Shown here: positions 41,977-50,645 of the stretch, one piece after another
How the letters are laid out: each line of letters opens with the position of its first letter
How positions within the stretch are numbered: the stretch's first letter is position 1
Assembly: GCF_000284295.1 (NCBI RefSeq)
Contig: NC_017093.1
Coordinates: forward strand, 4,898,001 to 4,962,000
DNA length: 64,000 nt
DNA from: Actinoplanes missouriensis 431
GTDB lineage: Bacteria > Actinomycetota > Actinomycetes > Mycobacteriales > Micromonosporaceae
Direction of reading: 5' to 3'
Made by a program: the position numbers and the translations under genes
Notes under the pieces: generated by a model
Told to the model about the DNA's origin: nothing
The model's database searches: none
What the model saw: only the letters and a program-made list of their open reading frames with translations

Positions 41977-42899
41977 CGCGTCTCCTCCCTGCGGTTGAAG
42001 AACCAGAACAGCGGCAGCACGAGCACGATCACCAGCAGGAACAGCACGACGTTGCCGGCCGTGGAGAGCCCGTAGAAACCGGCCTGGTACTGCTTGTAGA
42101 CGACCGACGCCATCACGTCCGAGGTGAATCCCGGGCCGCCCTTGGTCATCGCCCAGATCAGGTCGAACTTCCGCAGGCCGCCGATCAGCGACAGGATGAT
42201 CACCGAGATGGTGGCCGGTTTCGCCAGCGGCAGCGTGACGTGCCGGAACCGGTGCCACGCGCCGGCGCCGTCCACCTTGGCCGCCTCGAAGTACTCGCCG
42301 GGGATGGAGAGGATGCCGGCCATGTAGATCACGGTGGCCAGGCCGACGCCCTGCCAGACGTCGACGAGCGCGACCGACAGCAGCGCCCAGCTCGGGTCGA
42401 CCAGCCAGGCCGGCCCGGTGACGCCGATCAGGTCGAGCGCCTGGTTGATCACGCCCTTGGTGGGGTGCATGAGCACCTGGAAGGTCAGGCCGACGCCGAT
42501 CGTGCTGACCAGGACCGGGAAGAACGCCACCGAGCGCAGGAAGCCGCGCCCGATGATCGGCCCGGTCAGCAGCACCGCGAGGGCCATCCCGAGGACCACC
42601 TTCAGCCCCGAGGTGACGCCGGCGTAGACGACGGTGTGCCACAGGCCGGAGGCGAGCGCCGGCTCCCGGAAGAACTGCACGTAGTTGTCGAAGCCGATGA
42701 ACTCCTGGTCGAACAGCGTCCACCGGGTGAGGCTGAAGTAGAACGCCATCACCGACGGGACCAGGAAGAAGACGGCGAAGATCAGACCACCGGGTACGAG
42801 GAACCAGTACGGGTAGGGACTCTTCTGGGTTGTCCGGCCGCCGCTTCCCGGCTCGTCCTCGATCCGGGAAGCGGCTTTCGCCGGGGTGACGGTGGCCAT
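41973..42899 (-). CDS. carbohydrate ABC transporter permease, MalF-like
   Basis: A 308-aa permease with a long polar N-terminus, six helices and the EAA loop EYFEAAKVDGAGAWHRFRHV (about 212). Start ATG 42899 overlaps the binding-protein stop by 1 nt (TGATG). No ATPase gene is present in the locus, so a shared MsiK-type ATPase encoded elsewhere must energise it, as is usual in actinomycetes. Confidence 0.93.
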   Translation of the reverse strand: MATVTPAKAASRIEDEPGSGGRTTQKSPYPYWFLVPGGLIFAVFFLVPSVMAFYFSLTRWTLFDQEFIGFDNYVQFFREPALASGLWHTVVYAGVTSGLKVVLGMALAVLLTGPIIGRGFLRSVAFFPVLVSTIGVGLTFQVLMHPTKGVINQALDLIGVTGPAWLVDPSWALLSVALVDVWQGVGLATVIYMAGILSIPGEYFEAAKVDGAGAWHRFRHVTLPLAKPATISVIILSLIGGLRKFDLIWAMTKGGPGFTSDVMASVVYKQYQAGFYGLSTAGNVVLFLLVIVLVLPLFWFFNRREETR

Positions 42900-44203
42900 C
42901 ACCAGCCCTGGAGCCCGAGCTGCTGCGCCTGCTTCTTGACGTCCTCGTCGTACAGTTTCGCGCCGTCGGCGGCGGGACGGATGCCGGAGCCCACCTCGAC
43001 GGTGATCTGCTCCAGCGCCGGGCCCTTGATCGACGAGAGGAACTCCAGCGCCGGGGTGGTCGTGCCGGCGTCGACGTAGGCGCTCAGGTCCTTGACCGCC
43101 GGGGCGACGCTGTCCGGCAGGGTGCAGGTCTTCACCGCGAACGGGCCGCCGACCGGGGCCGCGCTCGCGTTGGCCGCGCATCCCTCGGGCGAGGCCACGA
43201 AGGCCTGGAACTTCTTCGCGGCGGTGAGCTTGTCGCCCTCGGTGCTCTTCGGGATGTAGATGCCGGAGGGCTCCCACAGGGTGACGCCGTTCTTGCTCGC
43301 GTCGTCGCCGGGCAGCGCGAAGAAGCCGACGTCGTCGACGTTGTCCGGCGCGGCGGTGGAGAGCGCCGGCACGCCGAAAGTGATCATCGGGTAGTGCCCG
43401 GCCTTGCCGGTGGCCACCGCGTTGAGGCCCTCGTTGTACTTGGCGGACGCGTAGTCCTCGTTCCAGTACCCGGCCTTCTTGAGCTCCTCCAGGCGCTGGA
43501 AGCCCGCGAGGGCCTGTGGGGTGGTGGCGAACTTGGCCTGGTTGTTCGTGTACTTCTCGGCCCAGCCGGGGTTGGCCGCCGCCACGTTGTGGTAATCGGC
43601 GAGCACCAGCACCTGCGAGGTCCAGGTCTCGCTGTAGGTCTGCTCGACCGGCGCGACACCCGCCGCCTTGATCTTGGCGTTGTTCGCCATGAAGTCGGCC
43701 CAGGTCTTGGGCACCTGCAGGTTGAGCTTGGTGTAGAGCGGCTTGTTGTAGAAGATGCCGCCGCCGACGATCGCGCCCCACGGCGAGCCGTAGACCTCGG
43801 ACCCGGTGCTGACGACCTGCTTGAAGGTGGGGTCGAGGTCGGCGACCCAGGCCTCGCCGGTGACCGCGGTCAGGTTGGTCTGCGGTGCGATGGCCTGCAG
43901 CAGCGAGCCCGAGTTGTACTCGAAGACGTCGGCCATGTCGCCGGTGGCGAGGCGGGTCTTGACGAGGTTGTCACCCTCGCTGCCCTGCGGCCGGGTGTCC
44001 AGCTTGACGTCGACGTCGGTGTTCCCCGCCTCGAACGCCGCGATGACGGACTCGGCCACCTTGACGTTGGCGGGGTCGTTGTTGGTCAGGAAGGTGATGG
44101 CGGTCTTGCCGCCCGTCTCGTCGTCGCTCGAGCCCAGGGAGCCCGCGCTGCAGGCCGACAGGCAACACAGGGCCCCGGCCAGCAGTGCCGCACCGAATCG
44201 CAT
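42899..44203 (-). CDS. sugar ABC transporter substrate-binding lipoprotein
   Basis: A 434-aa lipoprotein of the family 1 solute-binding type. Signal peptide with lipobox LSAC (cysteine about residue 18) after GAALLAGALCC. Mature protein starts with a short Gly/Ser linker and ITFLTNNDPANVKVAESVIA, and a MalE-like hinge region follows (SPWGAIVGGGIFYNKPLYTK). Start ATG 44203 has GGAGG about 6 nt upstream. Binds the oligosaccharide, probably rhamnoside, brought in for GH78. Confidence 0.93.
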   Translation of the reverse strand: MRFGAALLAGALCCLSACSAGSLGSSDDETGGKTAITFLTNNDPANVKVAESVIAAFEAGNTDVDVKLDTRPQGSEGDNLVKTRLATGDMADVFEYNSGSLLQAIAPQTNLTAVTGEAWVADLDPTFKQVVSTGSEVYGSPWGAIVGGGIFYNKPLYTKLNLQVPKTWADFMANNAKIKAAGVAPVEQTYSETWTSQVLVLADYHNVAAANPGWAEKYTNNQAKFATTPQALAGFQRLEELKKAGYWNEDYASAKYNEGLNAVATGKAGHYPMITFGVPALSTAAPDNVDDVGFFALPGDDASKNGVTLWEPSGIYIPKSTEGDKLTAAKKFQAFVASPEGCAANASAAPVGGPFAVKTCTLPDSVAPAVKDLSAYVDAGTTTPALEFLSSIKGPALEQITVEVGSGIRPAADGAKLYDEDVKKQAQQLGLQGW

Positions 44204-44229
44204 ATGAACCTCCGGTTTCGGACATGTTT

Positions 44230-44309
44230 GTAGATCGGTCTCCATCTGTAACAGCCGTCACAGTAGACCGGTCTACGCGCGCCGCACAAGGCTCCCTGCG
44301 AAACGTTTC
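44230..44309. promoter_or_regulatory. LacI-type operators between the sugar operon and its regulator
   Basis: gtagaccggtctac (44263-44276) is a perfect 14-bp palindrome. A second, 12/14 copy lies at 44230-44243 (gtagatcggtctcc), and a half site ggtctac is at 44349-44355. gaaacgtttc (44300-44309) is another perfect palindrome of LacI type. They lie between the divergent starts at 44203 and 44365. Confidence 0.75.
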
Positions 44310-44364
44310 AAACTTCCCTGAGGCCCCTGCTCACCGCGATGGAGAACGGTCTACAGTGAGGCGC

Positions 44365-45372
44365 ATGTCGATCAGGAGGGGCCGATCGGTCACGATCAGC
44401 GACGTGGCCGAGGCGGCGGGCGTGTCCCGCGCCGCGGTGTCGAAGGTGATCCGCAACGCCTACGGGGTCAGCCCCGGCATGCGCGAGCGTGTCGAGGACG
44501 CCATCGAGCAGCTCGGTTACCGGCCCAGCGTGGCCGCGCGGGCGCTGCGCGGCTCCAGTTACCGGCTCGGCCTGGAGACCCCGCACGTCAACGCGCGTTT
44601 CATGACCCAGATCGTCGAGGGCGCGAAGCGGGCCGTGACCGGCACGCCGTACCAGATCATTCTGGCCCCGGCGGACGGCCCGGAGTACGGCACCCTCGAA
44701 TCCCTGGCCGACGGTCTCGTCGACGGCATCATCGCGGTCTCGCCCCTGGTCGACCAGACCTGGCTGGAGGACCTGGCCAAGCGGGTGCCGGTGGTCATGC
44801 TCGGCCGCCACGACACCCCGCAGGGGTACGACACGGTGATCGGCGACGACCACGCCGGCGCCCGCGCCGTGATGCGTCACCTGCTCGGCCTGGGCCACCG
44901 CCGGATCGCCCACCTGACCGAGCCGGAGCCGGTGACCGCCCCCGGCTGCGGCACCCCGCACGCGATCCGCCTCGAGGTCTACCGCGCGTGCATGATCGAA
45001 GCCGGCCTGGGCGCCCACATCCAGATCGCCCGCCGCACCGCGGGCGCCGACAGCGCCCAGTCAGCGGCGGCCGAGCTGCTGACCCGCCCGGACCCGCCGA
45101 CCGCGATCTTCGCCGGCCACGACGACATGGCCGTCGACGCCCTCGCGGCCGCCGCCGGCCGGGGCGTGGCGATCGCCGGTTACGACAACACCGACCTGGC
45201 CGCCCACCCGCTGATCGGCCTCACCTCGGTCGACCAGCAGGGCGTCGAGATGGGCGCCCAGGCCGCGACGATGCTGCTCGAGCGCCTGCAGGGCCGCACC
45301 GAGCCGCGCCGGTACATGTCCACCACCGAGCTGCGGATCCGCACCTCGACCACGAGCGTGTCCCCCGGCTGA
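44365..45372 (+). CDS. LacI family transcriptional regulator of the rhamnoside locus
   Basis: A 335-aa repressor. HTH at about 8-55 (VTISDVAEAAGVSRAAVSKV; hinge RPSVAARALRG), then a periplasmic-binding-protein-like ligand domain (FMTQIVEGAKRAV, GDDHAGARAVMRHLLGLGHR, IFAGHDDMAVDALAAAAGRG). Start ATG 44365. Divergent from the SBP-permease-permease-GH78 operon, with palindromes in the gap; probable ligand is rhamnose or a rhamnoside. Confidence 0.93.
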   Translation: MSIRRGRSVTISDVAEAAGVSRAAVSKVIRNAYGVSPGMRERVEDAIEQLGYRPSVAARALRGSSYRLGLETPHVNARFMTQIVEGAKRAVTGTPYQIILAPADGPEYGTLESLADGLVDGIIAVSPLVDQTWLEDLAKRVPVVMLGRHDTPQGYDTVIGDDHAGARAVMRHLLGLGHRRIAHLTEPEPVTAPGCGTPHAIRLEVYRACMIEAGLGAHIQIARRTAGADSAQSAAAELLTRPDPPTAIFAGHDDMAVDALAAAAGRGVAIAGYDNTDLAAHPLIGLTSVDQQGVEMGAQAATMLLERLQGRTEPRRYMSTTELRIRTSTTSVSPG

Positions 45373-45384
45373 GCCGCTCGTCCC

Positions 45385-45413
45385 CGGCCCGTCACCGTGA
45401 CGACGACGGGCCG
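45385..45413. terminator. hairpin between convergent LacI genes
   Basis: cggcccgtc (45385-45393) pairs with gacgggccg (45405-45413), a 9-bp stem and 11-nt loop, between the plus-strand stop at 45372 and overlapping the end of the minus-strand gene (45392). It could terminate the plus-strand regulator. Confidence 0.6.
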
Positions 45414-46435
45414 CGGGTGCTGGCCCGGACCTCCAGGCGGTGCCCGACCACGATCGTCCGCGGCTCGGCCGGCTCGTCCGGTCGGCCCGGCCCGGTGGTG
45501 CGATCGAGGCGGGCGGCGAGGCAGTCCAGCGCCGCCGTGACGATCGCGGCCTTGTCCGGGGCGATCGTGGTGAGGGGCGGATTCGCGTACCGGCCGTCCT
45601 CGACGTCGTCGAAACCGGCCACCGCGAGGTCGGCCGGCACCCGCAGCCCGCGCTCGGTGGCGGCGTGCAGCGCCCCGAGGGCCAGCTGGTCGCTGAAGCA
45701 GAACACCGCGTCGACCGGCGTCCCCGCGTCGAGCAGACCGCGCATGGCCGCCGCGCCGTCGGCCCGGTGCAGCCGCCGCACCGCGACCTCGCGGGCCGGG
45801 TCCGGCGTCAGCCCGGCCTCGGCGAGCGCCTGCCGGTACCCCTCCAGCCGGCGCGCCGCCGTCGCGTTGTGCAGGTGGGGCTGCAGGCCGATCACCGCGA
45901 TCCGGGTGCGGCCGAGGCCGAGCAGGTGCCGGGTCATGTCGCGGGCGGCGGCCACGTTGTCGGCCACCACGTGATCGAGCAGGCCGTCGGCGTCCTGCTC
46001 GCCGAGCAGCACCAGCGGAGCGCCGCCGGGTCGCCGGCGCAGCTCCGCCGGGGAGAGCGCCCACGGGCTCATGATCAGACCGTCGACGACCTGACCCCGT
46101 ACCCCGTCGAGCAGTTCTCGTTCCCGATCGGGATCTCCACCGGTCTGCTGGACCAGCAGCATGAGCGACCGGGCGTCGGCCTCGTCGGCGAAGCGACCGG
46201 CCAGCTCCCCGAAGTACGGCGTGGACAGTTCCGGAACCACGAGCGCGACCAGCCCGGACCTGCCGCCACGCAGGTGACGGGCGGCGGCGTTGGGCCGATA
46301 GGACAGCTCGTCGAGCGCCCGCTGCACCCGGGCCCGCGTCTCCGGCGCGACGAGCGCAAACCCGGAGACCACATTCGACACGGTACGGACGGAGACTCCG
46401 GCCCGCTCGGCGACCTCGCGCAGGGTGGCACTCAT
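45392..46435 (-). CDS. LacI family transcriptional regulator
   Basis: A 347-aa repressor with HTH at about 2-50 (LREVAERAGVSVRTVSNVVS; hinge RPNAAARHLRGG) and a sugar-binding-like ligand domain (VVPELSTPYFGELAGRFADE, DNVAAARDMTRHLLGLGRTR, FCFSDQLALGALHAATERGL). Divergent from the phytanoyl-CoA dioxygenase-like gene with TTGCAACGT palindromes between, so that gene is the probable target. Confidence 0.92.
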   Translation of the reverse strand: MSATLREVAERAGVSVRTVSNVVSGFALVAPETRARVQRALDELSYRPNAAARHLRGGRSGLVALVVPELSTPYFGELAGRFADEADARSLMLLVQQTGGDPDRERELLDGVRGQVVDGLIMSPWALSPAELRRRPGGAPLVLLGEQDADGLLDHVVADNVAAARDMTRHLLGLGRTRIAVIGLQPHLHNATAARRLEGYRQALAEAGLTPDPAREVAVRRLHRADGAAAMRGLLDAGTPVDAVFCFSDQLALGALHAATERGLRVPADLAVAGFDDVEDGRYANPPLTTIAPDKAAIVTAALDCLAARLDRTTGPGRPDEPAEPRTIVVGHRLEVRASTRGPSSSR

Positions 46436-46452
46436 GGGTCACAGCCTATCTC

Positions 46453-46478
46453 TTGCAACGTTGCATGCCACGTTGCAA
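46453..46478. promoter_or_regulatory. operators overlapping the start of the dioxygenase gene
   Basis: tgcaacgttgca (46454-46465) is a perfect palindrome. ttgcaacgt (46453-46461) and acgttgcaa (46470-46478) also form a larger inverted repeat. The second copy ends 1 nt before the ATG at 46480, so binding of the divergent LacI protein would block both promoters. Confidence 0.75.
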
Positions 46479-46479
46479 C

Positions 46480-47313
46480 ATGGAGTTCATGACGGATATC
46501 AAAGAGGACGCCGGAACCCGGGCCCGCGACGCCATCTACACCGACGGCATCACCGCGCTGAAGGGCGCGTTCAGCACCGCCTGGGCCGACGCCATGCGCG
46601 AGGACATCGAGGCGGCGTTCGCCGAGGCCGTCGCCCGTCCCGGCGGCGCCGTCGGCCGCGGCCCGAACCGCTACTACGTGGAGATCCACCCGGAGCAGCT
46701 GCGCGGCTTCACCGACCTGGTCACCCACCCGTGGGTCGTCGCCGTCTGCACCGCCGTGCTCGGCCCGGACTACGAGATCGTCGAGCTGGGCTTCGACACC
46801 CCGTTCGCCGGGGCCGTCAACCAGCCGTGGCACCGTGACTTCCCGATGCCCGAGGTGACCCGCACCGAGCGCCGGCTCAACTCGCTGGCCTTCAACCTCA
46901 CCGCCGTCGACACCACCGACGAGATGGGCCCGTTCGAGATCGCGCCCGGCACCCAGTTCGACGACGAGCCCGACTTCGAGCACGGCATGTTCCCGCCGAA
47001 GTCCCGCTACGACAGGTACGCCGCACGCGCCGTCCGTAAATACCCGCAGCGCGGCGACATCTCCGCACGCTCGGCCCTGACCATCCACCGCGGCACCGCG
47101 AACCACTCCGAGCTGTCCCGCCCGGTGCTGGTGCTCGGCGTCGACGCATCGGACGCCACGAACGCCGACAAGCACGCGATGGCGGTCACCGAGGGGTATT
47201 GGGCGTCGCTGCCCGAGCAGGTCCGGGCGCACCTGCACTGCCCGGTGGTGGCCGAGCTGACCCCGATCGTCCAGAAGCACACCATCGAGGGCCTGGTGAT
47301 GGGCGACGCCTGA
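46480..47313 (+). CDS. phytanoyl-CoA dioxygenase (PhyH) family protein
   Basis: A 277-aa Fe(II)/2-oxoglutarate oxygenase. The iron-binding HxD is in PWHRDFPMPE (about 118-127), with the distal histidine and the 2-oxoglutarate-binding arginine in ALTIHRGTANHSELSRPVLV (about 199-218). The substrate is unknown; family members hydroxylate phytanoyl-CoA, ectoine or natural products. Start ATG 46480 (MEFMTDIKED) is directly after the operator, with no Shine-Dalgarno, so possibly leaderless; ATG 46489 is an alternative. Control by a LacI protein hints at sugar-linked metabolism. Confidence 0.87.
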   Translation: MEFMTDIKEDAGTRARDAIYTDGITALKGAFSTAWADAMREDIEAAFAEAVARPGGAVGRGPNRYYVEIHPEQLRGFTDLVTHPWVVAVCTAVLGPDYEIVELGFDTPFAGAVNQPWHRDFPMPEVTRTERRLNSLAFNLTAVDTTDEMGPFEIAPGTQFDDEPDFEHGMFPPKSRYDRYAARAVRKYPQRGDISARSALTIHRGTANHSELSRPVLVLGVDASDATNADKHAMAVTEGYWASLPEQVRAHLHCPVVAELTPIVQKHTIEGLVMGDA

Positions 47314-47325
47314 TCCGCGTTCCGG

Positions 47326-49407
47326 TCAGAACCGGCCGCCTCCGCCGCGGCGCCCGCCTCCGCCGCCACCGCCCCCGGTGCGGCGGGCCCGTGATCCGCT
47401 GCCGCCGAATCCCCCGTGCCCCCAGCCGCCGTGTCCCCCGCCGCCATGTCCCCCGCCGCCGGGTCCCCAGCCGCCCCCGCCCGACCGCATCCCTCCGGCG
47501 AGGATGCCGCCGAGCACCGCCCCGGCGAACGATCCCGCGTCCACACCCCCGCCACCCCAGGTCCGGACGTCCGCCTGCGCCGCGTGCCCGGCCGCGGCAG
47601 CAAGCTGCCGAGCAAGAGCGATCTCCTGTACGGCGGTGTGCGGCTCCGTGACAGCCACCTGCTCCGCGAGCCCGAGGTGACGCATCGCCTCGGAGAGCCG
47701 CACCCGGGCGTCCGGCCCGACCGCGCCGCGCCGGGTGGTGACGAAGTCGTTCGCGGCGGCCACCTCGGCGCGCGCGAGCGGCAGCGTCTGCGCCAGAACG
47801 GCCCGCGCGCGGGCATCCCGTTCCGCCTGGTCACGGGCGGTCGCGAGGGCGCTGTCCAGGGTGGCGTCGGCGGCCTGCAGCCGAGCCACCACCGCCACCG
47901 GGTCCGGCCGCTCGACCGCCAGAGCGGCCCGAGCCTCGGCAACCGCCCGCTCACCACCGTCGATCGCCGCTACCAGAGCCCCGGTCCCAGCACCGGGCGC
48001 CATCCCGGCAACGGCCCCTGTTCCGGCGCCGGCCGTGCTCAGGGCCGCGCGACCGGCAGCGATCTCACCGGTGATCTCCGCGATCAACGCCTCCGCGGCC
48101 GCCCGCGCGGCCGGCAGATCGGCAGCCGCCTTGGTCACCGCCGCGACCAGCTGCGTGGCCTGGTCGACAGCCTGCTCAGCCGCCCGCACCGCCAGAGCGG
48201 CAGCAGCCCGCCCGCTCACCGCCCCGGCACCGCCACTCGCCTCGGAAGCACTGCCGGGCTCAGCGCCGCCGCTCCCCTCGGCGGCCAGCGCCGCGCGGGC
48301 CCTCCCGAGCGCCTCCGCCGCGAACGTGAGCCGCTCCCGCGCCTGGTCCACGTTGCCGGCGACGGCGGTGACGGGCTCTCCCCCGTACCCCCGGAGGAGC
48401 TCGGCCACCGCCGTGGCCGCCGCCGGAAGACCGGCCTCGACCTGCGCCCGGCGCCGCTCCACCTCGCCGGCCACCTCGGCGGCACGTCCCTCGAGGTCGC
48501 GGAGCTGGTCGAACGCCTCCGACTCGGCGTCCAGCCGCTCGTCCGCGGCCCGGCACAGCGCGATGATCTCCGACAGCGTGGCGCGCCGCGTGGGCTCGTC
48601 CGGCGTGGGGGTCGCCTCCAGCGTCATCCGCAACCGGAACGCCTCGGCGACGTCCCGGCGCGCCGCGGCGAGGGCCTCCTGGAAGCGGCCGGTCGCCGCC
48701 GGACCGTACTGCGCGGTGGCCAGGTCGCCCTCGCGCTCGCTGGCCCGCAGGTCGTCGTCGAGTTCGATGAGCAGCGCGTTCGCCTGGGCGGACAGATCTT
48801 CCAGGGACGGGCCGGCGACGGGCGGGGCCACCCGCCGGCGGCGGCGCAGGATCACCCAGAGCACCGCCCCGGCCAGGACGGCCAGGATCACGACAAGCGC
48901 CCAGCCGAGGCCTCCGCCGCCACCACCGGCGGCATCCCGGTATCCGCCGGCGGCGGCGATCACCGCGCCCTCCCAATCCTGTTTCGCCAGGGCCGGTTCG
49001 ATGTCGTTCCCGGCCACACCGGTCAGCTCGCTGCCGCTGATCCGGGAGTCGTCGGGGAACGAGTAGGCGTAGGCCCGGTCCACGGTGGCGACCGCCAGCA
49101 GCGCGTCCCGGTCGCCCAGGTCGCTGAGCCGCGCCGTCTCGTCGGTCCACTGTTGCGCGGGCACCCCGTCGAACGAGTCGACGAAGACCACGAACAGCTG
49201 GATACCGGTCTCCCGCTGCAGCTCCGCGAGCGCGTCGTCCACATCGGCCCGGTTGCCGAGCGCTCCCGCCGGGTCGGTCACCTGCGTGGCCAGCCGCTGC
49301 GGCGGATCGGCGAGCGCGGGACCCGCCGCGGTCGCCACGAGCAGAGCGGCCGGGAACAGAGCGGCCAGGAGCGGCGTGATCAGCGTCCGCCAGCGCACAA
49401 ACGTCAC
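47326..49407 (-). CDS. TPM-domain membrane protein with long coiled-coil and Gly-rich tail
   Basis: A 693-aa membrane protein. Signal peptide about 1-33 (LITPLLAALFPAALLVATAA). TPM domain about 38-155 (VTDPAGALGNRADVDDALAE, QLFVVFVDSF, LLAVATVDRAYAYSFPDDSR), then one membrane helix (about 166-188, LGWALVVILAVLAGAVLWVI), then an alanine-rich helical region (about 200-620) and a glycine-rich tail (GGGGHGGGGHGGWGHGGFGG). TPM proteins are linked to photosystem repair and phosphatase activity; in actinomycetes the role is unclear. Adjacent to the short gene at 49417. Confidence 0.87.
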   Translation of the reverse strand: MTFVRWRTLITPLLAALFPAALLVATAAGPALADPPQRLATQVTDPAGALGNRADVDDALAELQRETGIQLFVVFVDSFDGVPAQQWTDETARLSDLGDRDALLAVATVDRAYAYSFPDDSRISGSELTGVAGNDIEPALAKQDWEGAVIAAAGGYRDAAGGGGGGLGWALVVILAVLAGAVLWVILRRRRRVAPPVAGPSLEDLSAQANALLIELDDDLRASEREGDLATAQYGPAATGRFQEALAAARRDVAEAFRLRMTLEATPTPDEPTRRATLSEIIALCRAADERLDAESEAFDQLRDLEGRAAEVAGEVERRRAQVEAGLPAAATAVAELLRGYGGEPVTAVAGNVDQARERLTFAAEALGRARAALAAEGSGGAEPGSASEASGGAGAVSGRAAAALAVRAAEQAVDQATQLVAAVTKAAADLPAARAAAEALIAEITGEIAAGRAALSTAGAGTGAVAGMAPGAGTGALVAAIDGGERAVAEARAALAVERPDPVAVVARLQAADATLDSALATARDQAERDARARAVLAQTLPLARAEVAAANDFVTTRRGAVGPDARVRLSEAMRHLGLAEQVAVTEPHTAVQEIALARQLAAAAGHAAQADVRTWGGGGVDAGSFAGAVLGGILAGGMRSGGGGWGPGGGGHGGGGHGGWGHGGFGGSGSRARRTGGGGGGGGRRGGGGRF

Positions 49408-49416
49408 CGGTCCAAC

Positions 49417-49650
49417 TTAAGCCCCGCCGCTGAGCGCGCTCACCGTCACGAGCGCCATTCCCTCGGTGGGCGCGACCTCCCGGAGCGTGTCCAGGAAGAT
49501 CTCGGCCACCCACGCGGCGGCGTCCGGCGACCACTCGGGCGCGCGGCAGTGGAACGCCTGCTCCCGGTTCCAGTCGGCGGGCAGCAACACCGCGCCGGAC
49601 GGTTCCGCGGCGAGGCCGGGACGCGCCGGGCCGGGTCCGGCGGGACGCAC
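49417..49650 (-). CDS. hypothetical protein, start uncertain
   Basis: A 77-aa frame from GTG 49650 to TGA 49417 (VRPAGPGPARPGLAAEPSGA, then LPADWNREQAFHCRAPEWSP and FLDTLREVAPTEGMALVTVS). Natural-looking coding sequence continues upstream in the same frame to about 49800 (GHHVAPDRPRVSFPARTARP), yet has no ATG or GTG start before an in-frame stop. Either the gene starts at GTG 49650, or it is 5'-truncated, or a frameshift lies near 49800. No family recognised. It ends 10 bp before the TPM gene start and may be in its operon. Confidence 0.5.
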   Translation of the reverse strand: MRPAGPGPARPGLAAEPSGAVLLPADWNREQAFHCRAPEWSPDAAAWVAEIFLDTLREVAPTEGMALVTVSALSGGA

Positions 49651-49880
49651 CGTGAGCAGGCCGCGCTCGCCCGCCGTCCCCGTCGCATCGGTTCCTGCAC
49701 CATAGGCGACGACCGGCCGGGCCGTGCGTGCCGGGAAGGAGACCCGCGGCCGATCCGGAGCGACGTGATGCCCGTCGCTCAGGCAACCCGACGGTACGGG
49801 TCATTTCCGGAACATATGACATCAATCGACGGGCTTCGGTGGCTCGGGCGGCCATTGTGTGATCACCGTGACATTGGCTG

Positions 49881-49907
49881 GTAAACCTACTTGAGTTGTA
49901 GGGTTAC
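49881..49907 (+). promoter_or_regulatory. operator upstream of the DUF1684/peptide ABC operon
   Basis: gtaaacctac (49881-49890) and gtagggttac (49898-49907) form a 10-bp inverted repeat with one mismatch and a 7-nt spacer. It lies 33 bp before the first gene of the operon and probably covers its promoter. The regulator is unknown; none is adjacent. Confidence 0.65.
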
Positions 49908-49939
49908 GGCAGTCGTTGTCAAGATCATTGTGGGGCGCC

Positions 49940-50617
49940 ATGTCCGAGAACACCGCAGCTCAGCAGCACGCCGCGTGGCGGGAGGAACGCCTGCGCGCGG
50001 TGACCTCGCCGACCGGGAACCTGGCGCTGGTGGAGACCCGCTGGGGCGCGGACGACCCGGCCGCGGCGCTCGCCGGGCAGCCGGCGACCGTCACCGCCAC
50101 CCGGCTGTCGCGCCGGGACCCGCTGACCGGGGCGCAGGAGCGCGGCGTGCGGCTGTGGGACGCCGCCTCGCCCGCGATCAAGAGTTTCGAGGGCATCGAC
50201 ACCTACCCGTACGACCCGGCGTGGGTGCTCGAGGCTCGCTACACGGACGTGTCCGGTGATCGCCGGGTGCCGTTCCAGCACGCGCAGGACGCCGGCTTCA
50301 CCCGTGACCTGCCGGTTCCCGGCGACCTGCACCTCACGCTGGACGGGCGGGACTACACGCTGAGCGCGTTCGACGACGACGGCCGGTTGCTGCTGGTCTT
50401 CGGCGACCCCACCAACGGGACCGAGACCTACGGCGCGGGACGGTTCCTCTTCGTGGAGCGCGAGCCGGGAACCGAGCGGGTCGTCCTCGACCTCAACCGC
50501 GCCTTCGTGCCGCCGTGCGGGTTCTCCGAGCACTACAACTGCCCGATGCCGCCCCCGCAGAACCGGCTCCACCTGCCGGTCCGCGCCGGCGAGAAGCTCG
50601 CGATCTTCCACCGCTAG
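49940..50617 (+). CDS. DUF1684 protein
   Basis: A 225-aa cytoplasmic protein with the DUF1684 pattern at about 60-225: LTLDGRDYTLSAFDDDGRLL, VFGDPTNGTETYGAGRFLFV, LDLNRAFVPPCGFSEHYNCP and MPPPQNRLHLPVRAGEK. The conserved Cys-Gly-Phe and Asn-Cys-Pro suggest a metal or active site, but the family's chemistry is not known. Start ATG 49940 (MSENTAAQQH). First gene before a complete peptide-type importer (28 bp gap to the binding protein), so it may process the imported substrate. Confidence 0.9.
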   Translation: MSENTAAQQHAAWREERLRAVTSPTGNLALVETRWGADDPAAALAGQPATVTATRLSRRDPLTGAQERGVRLWDAASPAIKSFEGIDTYPYDPAWVLEARYTDVSGDRRVPFQHAQDAGFTRDLPVPGDLHLTLDGRDYTLSAFDDDGRLLLVFGDPTNGTETYGAGRFLFVEREPGTERVVLDLNRAFVPPCGFSEHYNCPMPPPQNRLHLPVRAGEKLAIFHR

Positions 50618-50645
50618 AACACCCTTTGACACGAAAGACACTCCC

